A stretch of 64,000 nt of DNA from assembly GCF_019857225.1 (NCBI RefSeq), contig NZ_JAFJSY010000009.1, forward strand, positions 124,001 through 188,000. Reading direction: 5' to 3'. Below are positions 39,582-49,600 of this stretch, piece by piece. Under the pieces are notes generated by a model, which was not told the origin of the DNA, made no database searches, and saw only the letters and a program-made list of their open reading frames with translations. Source of the stretch: Streptomyces plumbidurans (lineage in GTDB: Bacteria; Actinomycetota; Actinomycetes; Streptomycetales; Streptomycetaceae). A program made the translations under genes and the position numbers. Position 1 is the first letter of the stretch. The number at the start of each line of letters is the position of its first letter.

Positions 39582-39655
39582 AGCCCCCTGTCGGATTCGA
39601 ACCGACGACCTTCGCTTTACAAGAGCGGCGCTCTGACCAGCTGAGCTAAGGAGGC
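39582..39655 (-). tRNA. tRNA-Thr(TGT)
   Basis: The minus strand folds as a full cloverleaf. Acceptor GCCTCCT pairs with AGGGGGC, the D arm holds AGCTCAGCTGGTCAGAGC, the anticodon loop is CTTGTAA giving anticodon TGT, and the T arm is GTCGGTTCGAATCCGAC. There is no encoded CCA. The flanking integrase remnant points to use as an integration site. Confidence 0.95.
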
Positions 39656-39798
39656 ATGCACGTGTGTTTCGTGTGTGTGCCCGTGCAGTGTACCCAGGTC
39701 CGAGGGGGTGCCTGTCGAAAATTTCCGCGAAGTTCACTGGTCCTCGGGTACTGACAGATCGGGCGAACTCCAGGTAGCGTCCTGAGCCAGTTCACTCG

Positions 39799-39814
39799 TG
39801 TGGACTACACCACC
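39799..39814. promoter_or_regulatory. dre-like site upstream of msiK
   Basis: TGTGGACTACACCACC matches the DasR-site consensus at about 12 of 16 positions, 58 bp before the msiK ATG. Weaker than the site at 5805. Confidence 0.4.
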
Positions 39815-39834
39815 ACCTTCCTACAACGGATCGT

Positions 39835-39852
39835 CCGGCACGTTCCTGCCGG
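39835..39852 (+). promoter_or_regulatory. Leader hairpin before msiK
   Basis: CCGGCA-CGTTCC-TGCCGG folds into a perfect 6-bp stem-loop 20 nt before the msiK ATG. An msiK RNA motif has been described in actinobacterial msiK leaders; I cannot verify that this is it. Confidence 0.4.
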
Positions 39853-39871
39853 TAGAAGGGGGCCCTTCACC

Positions 39872-41011
<1,140 letters not shown>

Positions 41012-41062
41012 CGCAAACGTCACCCCGGAAACATCTCATCCCGGGTAATTCACCCAGGTTGA

Positions 41063-41100
41063 CGAAAAGGGCCCCGCAAACCGCTGCGGGGCCCTTTTCG
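41063..41100. terminator. Terminator after msiK
   Basis: CGAAAAGGGCCCCGCA and TGCGGGGCCCTTTTCG form a perfect 16-bp stem with a 6-nt loop and built-in T-run. Confidence 0.95.
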
Positions 41101-41224
41101 TTGTCGACAAATACCCCGGCAGACCGGTCATTTCGAGCAGCGTACGTCAACGCCGTACCTCGTCCGGGGCGGCTCTTCTTCCCTCGAACCGGTGACTAAA
41201 TGTCGCCAAATCATCACCTGGCGC

Positions 41225-41230
41225 TACTCT
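41225..41230 (+). promoter_or_regulatory. Putative -10 box, leaderless message
   Basis: TACTCT, 7 nt before the GTG at 41238; no ribosome site. Confidence 0.4.
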
Positions 41231-41237
41231 CACTCGC

Positions 41238-41693
41238 GTGAAGCACTCCACTAACCAACAGAAGCGACGCGGCCGGGGCCCCGCCCGACGGATCGGCCGC
41301 ACCCTCGCCCTCGTCCTGCCCGTCGTCCTGGTGCTTTCCGGGACCCTCGCGGTCACCCGAGTCAACTGGTCGGGAAACCCGTCGAGCTCGGTCCTCACCG
41401 CGTCCGACGCCTCGGACATCGCCGCGGACGCCAAGGCGGCCCACCGCGCCCCCCAGGACGTGCTGCGCGACAAGCTCCTGACCGAGCTCCAGGAGGACGA
41501 TCCGGGCGTGGTGCTCACGCACCTCCAGCAGGCCGTGGCCGAGCGTCCATCGCTCGCGAAGCACTGCACGTCCATCGCCCGCGCCCTGGGCCGCGCCGCC
41601 GTCCGCATCTACGGCCCGACGCGCGCCCAGTCGTACGCCCGCCCGGTCTGCGACACGTCCTTCGCCTCCGGCGTCGCGGCTTCACACATCTGA
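41238..41693 (+). CDS. Hypothetical exported/anchored protein
   Basis: 151 aa. A basic cytoplasmic start (KQQKRRGRG-like, residues 5-20) is followed by one hydrophobic helix (LALVLPVVLVLSGTLAV), then an extracellular helical domain with two Cys (AKHCTSIARALGRAAVRIYG; ARPVCDTSFASGVAASHI). I recognise the PVCDTSFA ending as recurring in streptomycete hypotheticals but know no function. Confidence 0.7.
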   Translation: MKHSTNQQKRRGRGPARRIGRTLALVLPVVLVLSGTLAVTRVNWSGNPSSSVLTASDASDIAADAKAAHRAPQDVLRDKLLTELQEDDPGVVLTHLQQAVAERPSLAKHCTSIARALGRAAVRIYGPTRAQSYARPVCDTSFASGVAASHI

Positions 41694-41784
41694 CGCGGCC
41701 CCTCCTCCCCCGCCGACGGCCGGGAGGAGGGCACCGGCCGGCCGAGGAACGGTTGCCGGCTCGGGCCGCGGGCGGGGCGCGCCG

Positions 41785-41790
41785 TACAGT
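41785..41790 (+). promoter_or_regulatory. Putative -10 box, leaderless nucleotidyltransferase mRNA
   Basis: TACAGT, 6 nt before the ATG at 41797; no ribosome site. Confidence 0.45.
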
Positions 41791-41796
41791 TCGGTC

Positions 41797-42528
41797 ATGA
41801 CCGATCCGAACGCCGCCTCCCGCCCCGTTCAAGCCGTCGTCCTGGCCGGTGGCCAGGGCTCCCGGCTGCGCCCCTACACCGACGACCGGCCCAAGCCGAT
41901 GGTCGAGATCCCCGGTACGGGGACTCCGATCATCGGCCATCAGCTCGTGTGGCTGGCCGAGGAGGGCGTCACGGACGTGGTGGTCAGCTGCGGCCACCTC
42001 GCCGAGGTGCTGCAGGACTGGCTGAAGTCGGCCGACCTGCCGGTGAAGGTGACCACGGTCGTCGAGACGGAGCCGCTCGGCCGCGGCGGCGGGCTGAAGT
42101 ACGCCGCCGCCCATCTCCCGCACCCGGACCGGCCCTGGTACGCCACCAACGGCGACATCTGGACCCGCTTCTCGCTGCGCGACATGGCGGACTTCCACGC
42201 CGAGCGCGACGCGACGGCCACGCTCGCCCTGGCCCGCCCGCGCCTGCCCTGGGGCGCGGTGCAGACGGACGGCTTCGGGCACATCACGGACTTCATAGAG
42301 GCCCCGCCGTCGACGTTCGAGATCAACGCCGGGGTTTACGTCTTCTCCGCGGATTTCGCCGGGCTGCTCCCTGAGCGCGGCGATCATGAGCGTACGACCT
42401 TCCCGCATCTCGCCCGGGAGAACCGGCTGGCCGGGTTTCCGATTCCGCAGGGGGCGTATTGGCGTGCCATCGACACTGCCAAGGATCTGCGGGAGGCCGC
42501 TAAGGAGTTGGCCGCTCTCGGACGGTGA
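41797..42528 (+). CDS. Sugar-1-phosphate nucleotidyltransferase
   Basis: 243 aa, the catalytic domain of mannose-1-phosphate guanylyltransferase-like enzymes. The nucleotide loop is VVLAGGQGSRLRPYTDDRPK with PMVEI, the metal Asp is in YATNGDIWTRF, and the product loop is FEINAGVYVFS. It makes NDP-sugars for glycans; base and sugar are not determinable. The C-terminal left-handed helix of longer family members is absent. ATG start with TACAGT at 6 nt. Confidence 0.87.
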   Translation: MTDPNAASRPVQAVVLAGGQGSRLRPYTDDRPKPMVEIPGTGTPIIGHQLVWLAEEGVTDVVVSCGHLAEVLQDWLKSADLPVKVTTVVETEPLGRGGGLKYAAAHLPHPDRPWYATNGDIWTRFSLRDMADFHAERDATATLALARPRLPWGAVQTDGFGHITDFIEAPPSTFEINAGVYVFSADFAGLLPERGDHERTTFPHLARENRLAGFPIPQGAYWRAIDTAKDLREAAKELAALGR

Positions 42529-42544
42529 GGGCCGTCGTTTTTCG

Positions 42545-42593
42545 GGTGCGGGCTCGTGGGGGTTGCTCGCGCCGTTCCCCGCGCCCCTAAAAA
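42545..42593 (-). repeat. Streptomycete GGGGCGCGGG intergenic repeat, second copy
   Basis: On the minus strand TTTTTAGGGGCGCGGGGAAC continues as GGCGCGAGCAACCCCCACG. This is the same element as in nagA, here in its usual intergenic setting between convergent genes. Confidence 0.7.
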
Positions 42594-42599
42594 CGAGCA

Positions 42600-42628
42600 G
42601 GGCCCCGCACGTCTCTCGTGCGGGGCCC
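42600..42628. terminator. Bidirectional terminator
   Basis: GGGCCCCGCACG and CGTGCGGGGCCC form a perfect 12-bp stem with a 5-nt loop between convergent genes. Confidence 0.9.
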
Positions 42629-42677
42629 TCTGGGTGTCAGCCGGTGGGTGGGGTGAGGATTCCGCCCACCGGCCCGG

Positions 42678-44312
42678 CTACCCCAACAGGCCGCCCACCA
42701 GGCCCGGTTCGCCGGAGGTGGAGCCTCCGGAGCCGGTGCCGCCGCTCGATCCGGTGCCGCCCGTGCCGCCGCCGGAGGTGGGTCCGGAGCTGGTGCTGGG
42801 GGCGCCTCCGGTCGGTGAGGACTGCTGGGGCGGTGCCTGGCCTGCCGTGCTCTGGGCCTGGCTGGGCGCACCGCCGGTGGCGGTGGCGCCCGGCGTGGTC
42901 GCCGCGCCGGAGGGCGTGGAACCGGCGGTGGTGCCCTGCGTGGGCGAGTGGGAGGCCGACGGCGACTGGCTGTGCCGCTTGCCCGGCTGGTGCGGGAGCG
43001 GGGAGCCCGGCAGCTCGTTGCGCGGGGCCTCGCCGGGGCCCGGAACGGTCACACGGTCGGAGTCGCGGACCGCGCCGCCGAGCAGTGAGCCCAGCAGCAG
43101 CGTCACGCCGGTCACGATGGCCGTGACGAGGGCGCCGCGGCGCAGGACGTAGCGGCGCAGGTCCCAGATGTCCGAGGAGGGGCCGAGGCGCCGCCAGGCG
43201 TTGCCCGCGAGGCGGCCGTCGACGGAGTAGACGGGGGCGCCGGCGATGATCAGCGGGGACCAGGCGGCGAGTTGGATGATGTCGGGGGCGTCGTAGGCCG
43301 GGACGGTCTTCCAGCTGACGGTGACGATCAGCGCGGCCGACAGCAGCGCGCCGAAGACGGCGGCGACCCGCTGCCAGCAGCCGAGCACCGTGAGCACGCC
43401 GACGACGACCTGCGCGAAGGCGATGACCAGGCCCGAGCCGACGGGGTGGTGCAGGGCGAACTGGCGCAGCGGCTCGGCGACTTCCCAGGGGTGCAGGGTG
43501 TTGAGCCACTTGACCATCGAGCCGCGCTTGCCGCCGTCGAAGTAGACGGGGTCGCACAGCTTGCCCATGCCGGCGTAGATGGAGATGAAGCCGAGGAAGA
43601 TGCGCAGCGGGAGCAGGACGACGCCGAGGTTCATCCGGCGGCCGGGGTAGTAGGCGTGCCGGGCGGGGTCGTCGCCGTGGCGCCTGGTCTGCCGCTCGCT
43701 GTCGTCCGGGTCGCCGGACTCGTCGAAGTCCTCGAACTCCCCGTCGCCGTAGGCGGGTTCCTCGTCGTACGCGCTGCCGACGGTGCGCATCGCGGGCAGC
43801 AGGCGGGTGCCCGGGGGGTCGTCGCGGTGGCTGCGCTGGGGGCCGACGACCGGGGTTTCGACGGTGGCGTCCAGCTCGTCGTAGATTTGGTCGTAGTCGC
43901 CGGGTCCGACGCGCGGGATGACCTGGGTCGCTCCGGCGTCGGCGGAGGGCTCGTCGGCGTGCCGGACGCTGCCGCCGCGGACGGCCTGGAGCAGGCGGTG
44001 CGCGCCCGTGTCGTCGGGGGCCGATCTGCCGCTCCACACGACGGGCCGGCGCCGGGCACCCGCCCCCGCTCCGCCTGCGGCGGTGCCGACGACGGGGCCC
44101 CGGGCGCCGTCCTGGGAGGCGCTCAAGTGCCGTGCGATCCGCGGCGATTGCGTACGGGTCGAGGCGCCCAGCATCACGCGGAAGCTCGCATGACTGACGA
44201 TGACCTGCGCCGGATCGCTCGGCACCTTCACCATGGTCAGCGCCGGAGCGTCATCGAATCCCGACGGGCCGTCCCCCGAGGGTGTGCGGGGTGTTCTGGT
44301 GTCCACACTCAT
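42678..44312 (-). CDS. DoxX-family membrane protein with long disordered ends
   Basis: 544 aa. A disordered, charged N-terminal ~225 residues precede a four-helix DoxX domain (PLRIFLGFISIYAGMGKLCD; GLVIAFAQVVVGVLTVLGCW; VFGALLSAALIVTVSW) and a further helix (LVTAIVTGVTLLLGSLLGG). A Ser/Thr/Pro/Gly-rich extracellular tail of about 130 residues (repeats such as SGGGTGGTGSSGGTGSGG) follows. DoxX proteins are linked to redox balance; this role is not shown here. It is upstream of the convergent repeat and terminator. Confidence 0.85.
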   Translation of the reverse strand: MSVDTRTPRTPSGDGPSGFDDAPALTMVKVPSDPAQVIVSHASFRVMLGASTRTQSPRIARHLSASQDGARGPVVGTAAGGAGAGARRRPVVWSGRSAPDDTGAHRLLQAVRGGSVRHADEPSADAGATQVIPRVGPGDYDQIYDELDATVETPVVGPQRSHRDDPPGTRLLPAMRTVGSAYDEEPAYGDGEFEDFDESGDPDDSERQTRRHGDDPARHAYYPGRRMNLGVVLLPLRIFLGFISIYAGMGKLCDPVYFDGGKRGSMVKWLNTLHPWEVAEPLRQFALHHPVGSGLVIAFAQVVVGVLTVLGCWQRVAAVFGALLSAALIVTVSWKTVPAYDAPDIIQLAAWSPLIIAGAPVYSVDGRLAGNAWRRLGPSSDIWDLRRYVLRRGALVTAIVTGVTLLLGSLLGGAVRDSDRVTVPGPGEAPRNELPGSPLPHQPGKRHSQSPSASHSPTQGTTAGSTPSGAATTPGATATGGAPSQAQSTAGQAPPQQSSPTGGAPSTSSGPTSGGGTGGTGSSGGTGSGGSTSGEPGLVGGLLG

Positions 44313-44431
44313 CTAACCGAGTGACGTGCGGATAGGACACTGCTTTGACTCGTGCCGGATGTGTCCGGACCGCGTCAATCTTGTCCGTGACGCCCAGATT
44401 GACCCGCACGGGTGAGAGTGCGGACAGGTGT

Positions 44432-45373
44432 TCAGCCGCGTCGGCGTGCGGCCTCGTAGAGGACGATGCCCGCGGCCACACCGGCGTTGAGCGATTCCGC
44501 GCCGCCCGGCATCGGGATCCGGACCCGGAAGTCGCAGGTCTCACCCACGAGTCGGGACAGGCCCTTGCCCTCGCTGCCGACGACGATGACGACCGGGCCG
44601 TCCAGCGCCGCGAGTTGGCCGATCTCGGCCTCCCCGTCGGCGGCCAGGCCGACGATCGCGATGCCCTCCTTCTTGTACGCCTCCAGGGCGCGCGTCAGGT
44701 TGGTGGCGCGGGCGACGGGCGTACGGGCGGCCGTACCGGCGGACGTCTTCCAGGCACCGGCGGTCATGCCGGCCGCGCGGCGCTCGGGCACGACGACGCC
44801 GTGGCCGCCGAAGGCGGAGACGGAGCGGACGACGGCGCCGAGGTTGCGTGGGTCGGTCACGCCGTCGAGCGCGACGATCAGCGGGTCCGCGCCCTCGTCG
44901 TACGCCGCGGCCGCGAGGTCCTCGGGGTGGGCGTACTCGTACGGCGGGACCTGGAGGACGAGCCCCTGGTGGTTGAGGCCGTTGGTCATGCGGTCGAGCT
45001 CGGGGCGCGGGGCCTCCATGAGGTTGATGCCGCCGCGGTCGGCCGCGAGCTGCAGCGCCTCGCGCACCCGCTCGTCGTTGTCGATGAACTGCTGGACGTA
45101 CAGCGTCGACGCGGGCACGCCCTCGCGCAGCGCCTCGACGACCGGGTTGCGGCCGACGACCAGTTCGGACGACGACTTGCCGCCGCGGCCGCGCGGCGCG
45201 GGACGCCGTACCGTCTGCTTGGCCTTGGCGTTGGCGACGCGGTTCTTCTTGTGGCCCTTGCGCATCTCGGCGGGCGGGGTCGGGCCCTTGCCCTCCAGGC
45301 CCTTGCGCCGCTGGCCGCCACTGCCGACCTGCGCGCCCTTCTTGCCGGACATGCGGCGGTTGTTGGTGGCCAT
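44432..45373 (-). CDS. rlmB: 23S rRNA 2'-O-methyltransferase (SpoU/TrmH family, RlmB)
   Basis: 313 aa. A Lys/Arg/Gly-rich N-terminal extension (about 70 residues) binds RNA nonspecifically; the substrate-binding L30e-like domain starts at [20 protein letters not shown]. The SPOUT knot has the three motifs [35 protein letters not shown] and [20 protein letters not shown]. It methylates a guanosine in the peptidyl-transferase region (G2251 in E. coli). ATG at 45373; the gap of 99 bp to cysS suggests one operon. Confidence 0.92.
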   Translation of the reverse strand: MATNNRRMSGKKGAQVGSGGQRRKGLEGKGPTPPAEMRKGHKKNRVANAKAKQTVRRPAPRGRGGKSSSELVVGRNPVVEALREGVPASTLYVQQFIDNDERVREALQLAADRGGINLMEAPRPELDRMTNGLNHQGLVLQVPPYEYAHPEDLAAAAYDEGADPLIVALDGVTDPRNLGAVVRSVSAFGGHGVVVPERRAAGMTAGAWKTSAGTAARTPVARATNLTRALEAYKKEGIAIVGLAADGEAEIGQLAALDGPVVIVVGSEGKGLSRLVGETCDFRVRIPMPGGAESLNAGVAAGIVLYEAARRRG

Positions 45374-45472
45374 GACCTACCTGTCTGTCGTGAGGCGTGT
45401 GTGCGTACGTCTATGAAGTGTGCCGCCCGGGGGCCCGGACGGCACAATCGATCTTCCGCTCGGCGGCCGGGC

Positions 45473-46870
45473 TCAGCGCGGGCCGAGGCTCCAGCGCGGA
45501 CCCTGCGGACTGTCCTCGATGGTCAGCCCGGACTGGCCGAGCTGGTCGCGGATGGCATCCGCGGTGGCCCAGTCCTTGCGGGCGCGGGCCGCCTCGCGCT
45601 GGTCGAGGACCAGGCGTACGAGGCTGTCGACCACGCCGTGCAGGTCCTCGCCGCGGTCGGTCTCACCGGCCCAGTGGGCGTCGAGCGGGTCGAGTCCGAG
45701 GACGCCGAGCATGGCGCGCACCTCGGCGAGGCGGGCCACGGCGGCTTCCTTGTCGTCGGCGGCCAGCGCGCTGTTGCCCTGCCGGACCGTGGTGTGCACG
45801 ATCGCGAGGGCCTGCGGCACGCCCAGGTCGTCGTCCATCGCCTCGGCGAAGGCGGGCGGCACCTCGGGGGACGGCTCGACGACGCCGGCCTTCTCCACCA
45901 CGCGCTGCACGAAGCCCTCGATGCGCGCGAACGCCGACTCGGCCTCGCGCAGCGACTCCTCGCTGTACTCGATCATCGAGCGGTAGTGCGGGGTGCCGAG
46001 GTAGTAGCGCAGCACGATCGGGCGCCACTGCTTGACCATCTCGGAGACGAGGACGCTGTTGCCGAGCGACTTGGACATCTTGTCGCCGGCCATGGTGACC
46101 CAGGCGTTGTGCACCCAGTACCGGGCGAACTCGTCGCCGTAGGCCTTGGCCTGGGCGATCTCGTTCTCGTGGTGCGGGAAGATCAGGTCCAGGCCGCCGC
46201 CGTGGATGTCGAAGGCGGAGCCGAGGTACTTGTGCGCCATCGCCGAGCACTCCAGGTGCCAGCCGGGACGGCCACGGCCCCACGGGGTCGCCCAGGTCGG
46301 CTCGCCGGGCTTGGCGGCCTTCCACATGGCGAAGTCGCGCGGGTCGCGCTTGCCGGTCTCGCCGGTGCCGGAGGGCTGCTGGAGGTTGTCGAGCTCCTGG
46401 CGCGACAGCTCCAGGTAGCCCGGGAAGGAGCGCACGTCGAAGTAGACGTTGCCCTCCGCCTCGTAGGCGTGGCCGCGCTCGATCAGGCCCTGCATCATCT
46501 CGACCATCTCGGTCACATGGCCGGTGGCCCGCGGCTCGTACGTCGGCGGGAGGCAGCCGAGCGCGGTGTAACCGTCGTTGAAGGCGCGCTCGTTGTCGTA
46601 ACCGATCGACCACCAGGGGCGGTTCTGCTCCGCCGCCTTGGCGATGATCTTGTCGTCGATGTCGGTGACGTTCCTGATGAACGTCACGTCGTAGCCGCGG
46701 TACTCGAACCAGCGGCGCATGATGTCGAAGTTGAGCCCGGAGCGGATGTGCCCGATGTGCGGGGCCGCCTGCACGGTGGCACCACAGAGGTAGATCGAGA
46801 CACAACCCGGTGTGAGCGGGGCGAAATCACGGATCTGCCGGGCGTTGGTGTCGTACAGGCGAATCGTCAC
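45473..46870 (-). CDS. cysS: Cysteinyl-tRNA synthetase
   Basis: 465 aa class I synthetase. The zinc Cys and HIGH motif are in [20 protein letters not shown], further zinc ligands are in WHLECSAMA and [10 protein letters not shown], and the KMSKS loop is [19 protein letters not shown]. The C-terminal anticodon helices end in [19 protein letters not shown]. The length distinguishes it from MshC, the mycothiol ligase relative, which lacks these last helices. Confidence 0.97.
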   Translation of the reverse strand: MTIRLYDTNARQIRDFAPLTPGCVSIYLCGATVQAAPHIGHIRSGLNFDIMRRWFEYRGYDVTFIRNVTDIDDKIIAKAAEQNRPWWSIGYDNERAFNDGYTALGCLPPTYEPRATGHVTEMVEMMQGLIERGHAYEAEGNVYFDVRSFPGYLELSRQELDNLQQPSGTGETGKRDPRDFAMWKAAKPGEPTWATPWGRGRPGWHLECSAMAHKYLGSAFDIHGGGLDLIFPHHENEIAQAKAYGDEFARYWVHNAWVTMAGDKMSKSLGNSVLVSEMVKQWRPIVLRYYLGTPHYRSMIEYSEESLREAESAFARIEGFVQRVVEKAGVVEPSPEVPPAFAEAMDDDLGVPQALAIVHTTVRQGNSALAADDKEAAVARLAEVRAMLGVLGLDPLDAHWAGETDRGEDLHGVVDSLVRLVLDQREAARARKDWATADAIRDQLGQSGLTIEDSPQGPRWSLGPR

Positions 46871-46991
46871 GTGTCCAAGGGTAGTGGGCGGCGGGTAGTG
46901 CGTTGCGCCTTCCGCCGGTTTGGCCGTTGCGGCGTGCGGCGCCTGGCTTCGCGCCTCACCCCATGCCCCCGCCCGCGTCCCGCCCCAGGCC

Positions 46992-47501
46992 TCACCCCAC
47001 GCGCACGACCAGCGCCGTGGCCACCGCCATCAGGCCCTCGTCGCGGCCCGGGAAGCCCAGCCCGTCCGTCGTCGCGCCCGAGACGGAGACCGGCGCTCCC
47101 GCCGCCTCCGACAGCAGCTTCTGCGCCTCGTCGCGGCGCTTGCCGATCTTCGGACGGGGGCCGACGACCTGTACGGCGATGTTGCCGATGCGAAAACCGG
47201 CCTCGCGGACGATCCGGGCGGCCTCCGTGAGCAGCGTGGTCCCGGACGCGCCGGACCACTCGGGGCGCCCGGTGCCGAAGTGCTGCCCCAGGTCACCGAG
47301 CCCGGCGGCCGAGAAGAGCGCGTTGCACGCGGCGTGCGCGACGACGTCCGCGTCGGAGTGACCGGCCAGCCCCGGGCCCTCGCCCTCCCACTTCAGGCCC
47401 GCGCACCACAGCTCGCGGCCCTCCTCGAAGGCATGGATGTCGGTGCCGATGCCGACCTGGGGAAGGACCAGGGGCGTCTGCGGCAGTCCGTCAGAAGCCA
47501 T
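46992..47501 (-). CDS. ispF: 2-C-methyl-D-erythritol 2,4-cyclodiphosphate synthase
   Basis: 169 aa, the fifth enzyme of the MEP isoprenoid pathway. Zinc ligands are in [14 protein letters not shown] (DxH) and [14 protein letters not shown] (His); the Glu/Thr motif [17 protein letters not shown] closes the active site. Overlaps ispD by 11 bp on the same strand, so they form one translational unit. The 121 bp to cysS upstream of its end hold nothing recognisable. Confidence 0.96.
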   Translation of the reverse strand: MASDGLPQTPLVLPQVGIGTDIHAFEEGRELWCAGLKWEGEGPGLAGHSDADVVAHAACNALFSAAGLGDLGQHFGTGRPEWSGASGTTLLTEAARIVREAGFRIGNIAVQVVGPRPKIGKRRDEAQKLLSEAAGAPVSVSGATTDGLGFPGRDEGLMAVATALVVRVG

Positions 47502-48243
47502 CGTTGAGCCTCCTGCGTGCGAGGACCGCCTCGGCCAGGACCAGGTCCAGCGGGCGGGTGACCTTGAAGGCCTCCTCGTGACCGGGGACGAGCAGCACCG
47601 TCCGGCCCAGCTTCTCGACCATGCCCGCGTCGTCGGTGACGTCCTCGGTGATCTCCTCGTGGGCGTGGATCAGCGTGGCCCGGTCGAAGCCCTGCGGGGT
47701 CTGCACCGCGCGCAGCCGGGCGCGCACCGGGGTGGCCACGACGGGCTCCGGCTCGCCGGCGGTCGCCGCCGGTTCGACTTCCTTGACGGTGTCGGCGAGC
47801 GGCAGCGCGGGCACGACGGCCGGCGCGCCCGACCGTACGGCCTCGATGACGGCGTCCACCGTGTCCACCGGCACCAGCGGCCGGGCGGCGTCGTGCACCA
47901 GCACGATGTCGTAGTCGGGCGGCAGGGCGTCGAGGCCGAGCTTCACGGACTCCTGGCGGGTCTCGCCGCCGGGGACGACCAGGAAGTCGGTGCGCTCGGG
48001 CAGCGCGTGGGCGTCCAGGAGCGACTTGACCTCGGGGGCGCCGTCGGGCGGCGCCACGACGACGACCAGGGAGACCGAGCGGGACGCGGCCATCGCGCGC
48101 ACCGCGTGGATCAGCATGGGGGTTCCGCCCAGCGCGCGGAGTGCCTTGGGGGCGCCCGGACCAAGGCGTACGCCCCGTCCGGCGGCCGGAATCACGGCAG
48201 CTGTACGGGCTCCCGCAGGCGAAGGGCGCGAATCGTCAGACAT
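47491..48243 (-). CDS. ispD: 2-C-methyl-D-erythritol 4-phosphate cytidylyltransferase
   Basis: 250 aa, third enzyme of the MEP pathway, forming CDP-methylerythritol. CTP loop [20 protein letters not shown], catalytic [16 protein letters not shown] and [20 protein letters not shown] are all present. First gene of the ispD-ispF pair. The ATG at 48243 opens [10 protein letters not shown]. Confidence 0.96.
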   Translation of the reverse strand: MSDDSRPSPAGARTAAVIPAAGRGVRLGPGAPKALRALGGTPMLIHAVRAMAASRSVSLVVVVAPPDGAPEVKSLLDAHALPERTDFLVVPGGETRQESVKLGLDALPPDYDIVLVHDAARPLVPVDTVDAVIEAVRSGAPAVVPALPLADTVKEVEPAATAGEPEPVVATPVRARLRAVQTPQGFDRATLIHAHEEITEDVTDDAGMVEKLGRTVLLVPGHEEAFKVTRPLDLVLAEAVLARRRLNDGF

Positions 48244-48514
48244 CGGTTCCTGTCAGGTTTGTGTGCTCGGCCTGGGTGGGTATGGCCTGGGAAGTGCCGG
48301 GCGCGACGCCTTGACCGGACCCTTCCGTGACCCCGGTCGAGCCTGCAGCCCGGGCCCGGCACGCCATCAAGGGGGCCCCACCCTTCGACCGTAACTTTAT
48401 GAACGGCGTCAGAGTGCGAACATGCCGCAGCGCCCGGCGACAAAAATACGTCATCGGGCACCGCGGCATTTCGATGTACTGAAGTGCTGAAGCGGGCTTG
48501 CGCCTGCGTCAGAT
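48244..48514. other. Intergenic region between carD and ispD
   Basis: 271 bp that presumably hold the ispD promoter and any carD terminator. I see no strong hairpin with a T-run, no convincing small gene and no repeat. Confidence 0.5.
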
Positions 48515-48997
48515 TCAGGACGCGAGAACCTCGTCGAGCAGGGCCTCGGCCTTGTCCTCGTTCGTGTTCTCCGCGAGGGCGAGCTCGCTCACCAGGATCT
48601 GGCGGGCCTTGGCGAGCATGCGCTTCTCACCGGCGGACAGTCCGCGCTCACGCTCACGACGCCACAGGTCACGCACCACCTCTGCGACCTTGATGACATC
48701 ACCGGAGGCAAGCTTCTCCAGGTTTGCCTTGTATCGACGCGACCAGTTCGTGGGCTCCTCGGCGTACGGCGCGCGCAGCACCTCGAAGACCCGGTCCAGC
48801 CCGTCCTGACCGACCACATCACGTACGCCGACGAACTCCGCATTGTCCGCTGGCACACGTACCGTCAGGTCACCCTGGGCGACCTTCAGCACCAAGTAGG
48901 TCTTGTCCACGCCTTTGATCTGGCGAGTTTCGATAGCCTCGATCAGCGCGGCCCCGTGATGGGGATAGACCACGGTGTCGCCAACCTTGAACGTCAT
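48515..48997 (-). CDS. carD: CarD-family RNA polymerase-binding regulator
   Basis: 160 aa. The N-terminal RNA-polymerase-interaction (Tudor-like) domain is [20 protein letters not shown] to about residue 55. The helical DNA-binding part includes the conserved Trp region [20 protein letters not shown] and [20 protein letters not shown]. CarD stabilises open promoters, notably for rRNA genes, and is essential in mycobacteria. AAGGGG lies upstream of the ATG at 48997. Confidence 0.96.
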   Translation of the reverse strand: MTFKVGDTVVYPHHGAALIEAIETRQIKGVDKTYLVLKVAQGDLTVRVPADNAEFVGVRDVVGQDGLDRVFEVLRAPYAEEPTNWSRRYKANLEKLASGDVIKVAEVVRDLWRRERERGLSAGEKRMLAKARQILVSELALAENTNEDKAEALLDEVLAS

Positions 48998-48999
48998 GT

Positions 49000-49600
49000 G
49001 ACAGGTACCCCTTCCGTGGCTATCCAGGGTAACACGGAAACGGCGGGTTCTGAATGGCGTTTTCGCAGGTCAGGGCATATCTCGGGGCTTGACAACAGCA
49101 ACAGGAACGTGCTGCGCGGCCCTGGCGGAAGAAGGTATTCGCAGGTCGGAGCGGCTGTTCGGGGGAGGGGAAACGCGTACGTTACACGCATCCGGAGCCC
49201 TCCCCAAGGGGACGAACGTCCTCATATGTCCGGTTCCAGGTGTGCGACTTCCGCTACTCCGTTCGGTGCCATGAGTCTGTTCCGCGTCGAATCCGGAATT
49301 GATCACGGAGGCGTGTCGACGTGGTCGGCTGTTCCGGGGCGTGATCAATTCCGGGATGATCGCAAATTCCTTCACGGAAATTTTGCGCGCCGCTCTGCGA
49401 GGTATGCCGGGCGGTATGCCGGAGGTACTTATGTGAATGGCGGACGACTGGCTGCGCTACCCCCTGCCGGGCGATGCGCGGGGACCGGAGGGAGGGTCGG
49501 GTGCGGCGACTCGGGAACGGCTCGGTAACCTAAGGCCGCTGACAGACACTTAGGGCGGCTTTATCGGTCGCCACGCTCGAGTCAAGGAGTTGCCGCCGCC
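49000..49600. other. 600-bp intergenic region between carD and a lipoprotein gene
   Basis: Longest core gap of the window. It contains the 15-bp inverted repeat at 49293-49354, a smaller imperfect one (GCAAATTCC / GGAAATTTTGC) near 49367-49391, and CCTAAG/CTTAGG arms near 49530-49555. Open frames across it lack ribosome sites and recognisable domains, so I call no gene. Confidence 0.5.
49293..49354. repeat. Perfect 15-bp inverted repeat
   Basis: CCGGAATTGATCACG (49293-49307) and CGTGATCAATTCCGG (49340-49354) are exact complements with a 32-bp spacer. The cores TGATCA are themselves palindromic. No T-run follows. Confidence 0.85.

Noticed and set aside
30014..39582. Contractile injection system genes expected here by synteny
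   Set aside because: No sheath, tube, baseplate or AAA-ATPase motifs occur in any frame of this interval.
38954..39649. 232-codon plus-strand open frame ending in tRNA-Thr
   Set aside because: It stitches together remnants of a response regulator and an integrase and runs into a tRNA gene; not a functional protein.
39582..39655. Second attachment-site copy for the island
   Set aside because: I looked by eye for the tRNA 3'-end sequence elsewhere between 30 and 39 kb and found none; a computed search is needed.
48956..49528. 190-codon plus-strand open frame after carD
   Set aside because: Begins inside carD antisense, no ribosome site, no domain, crosses the large inverted repeat.
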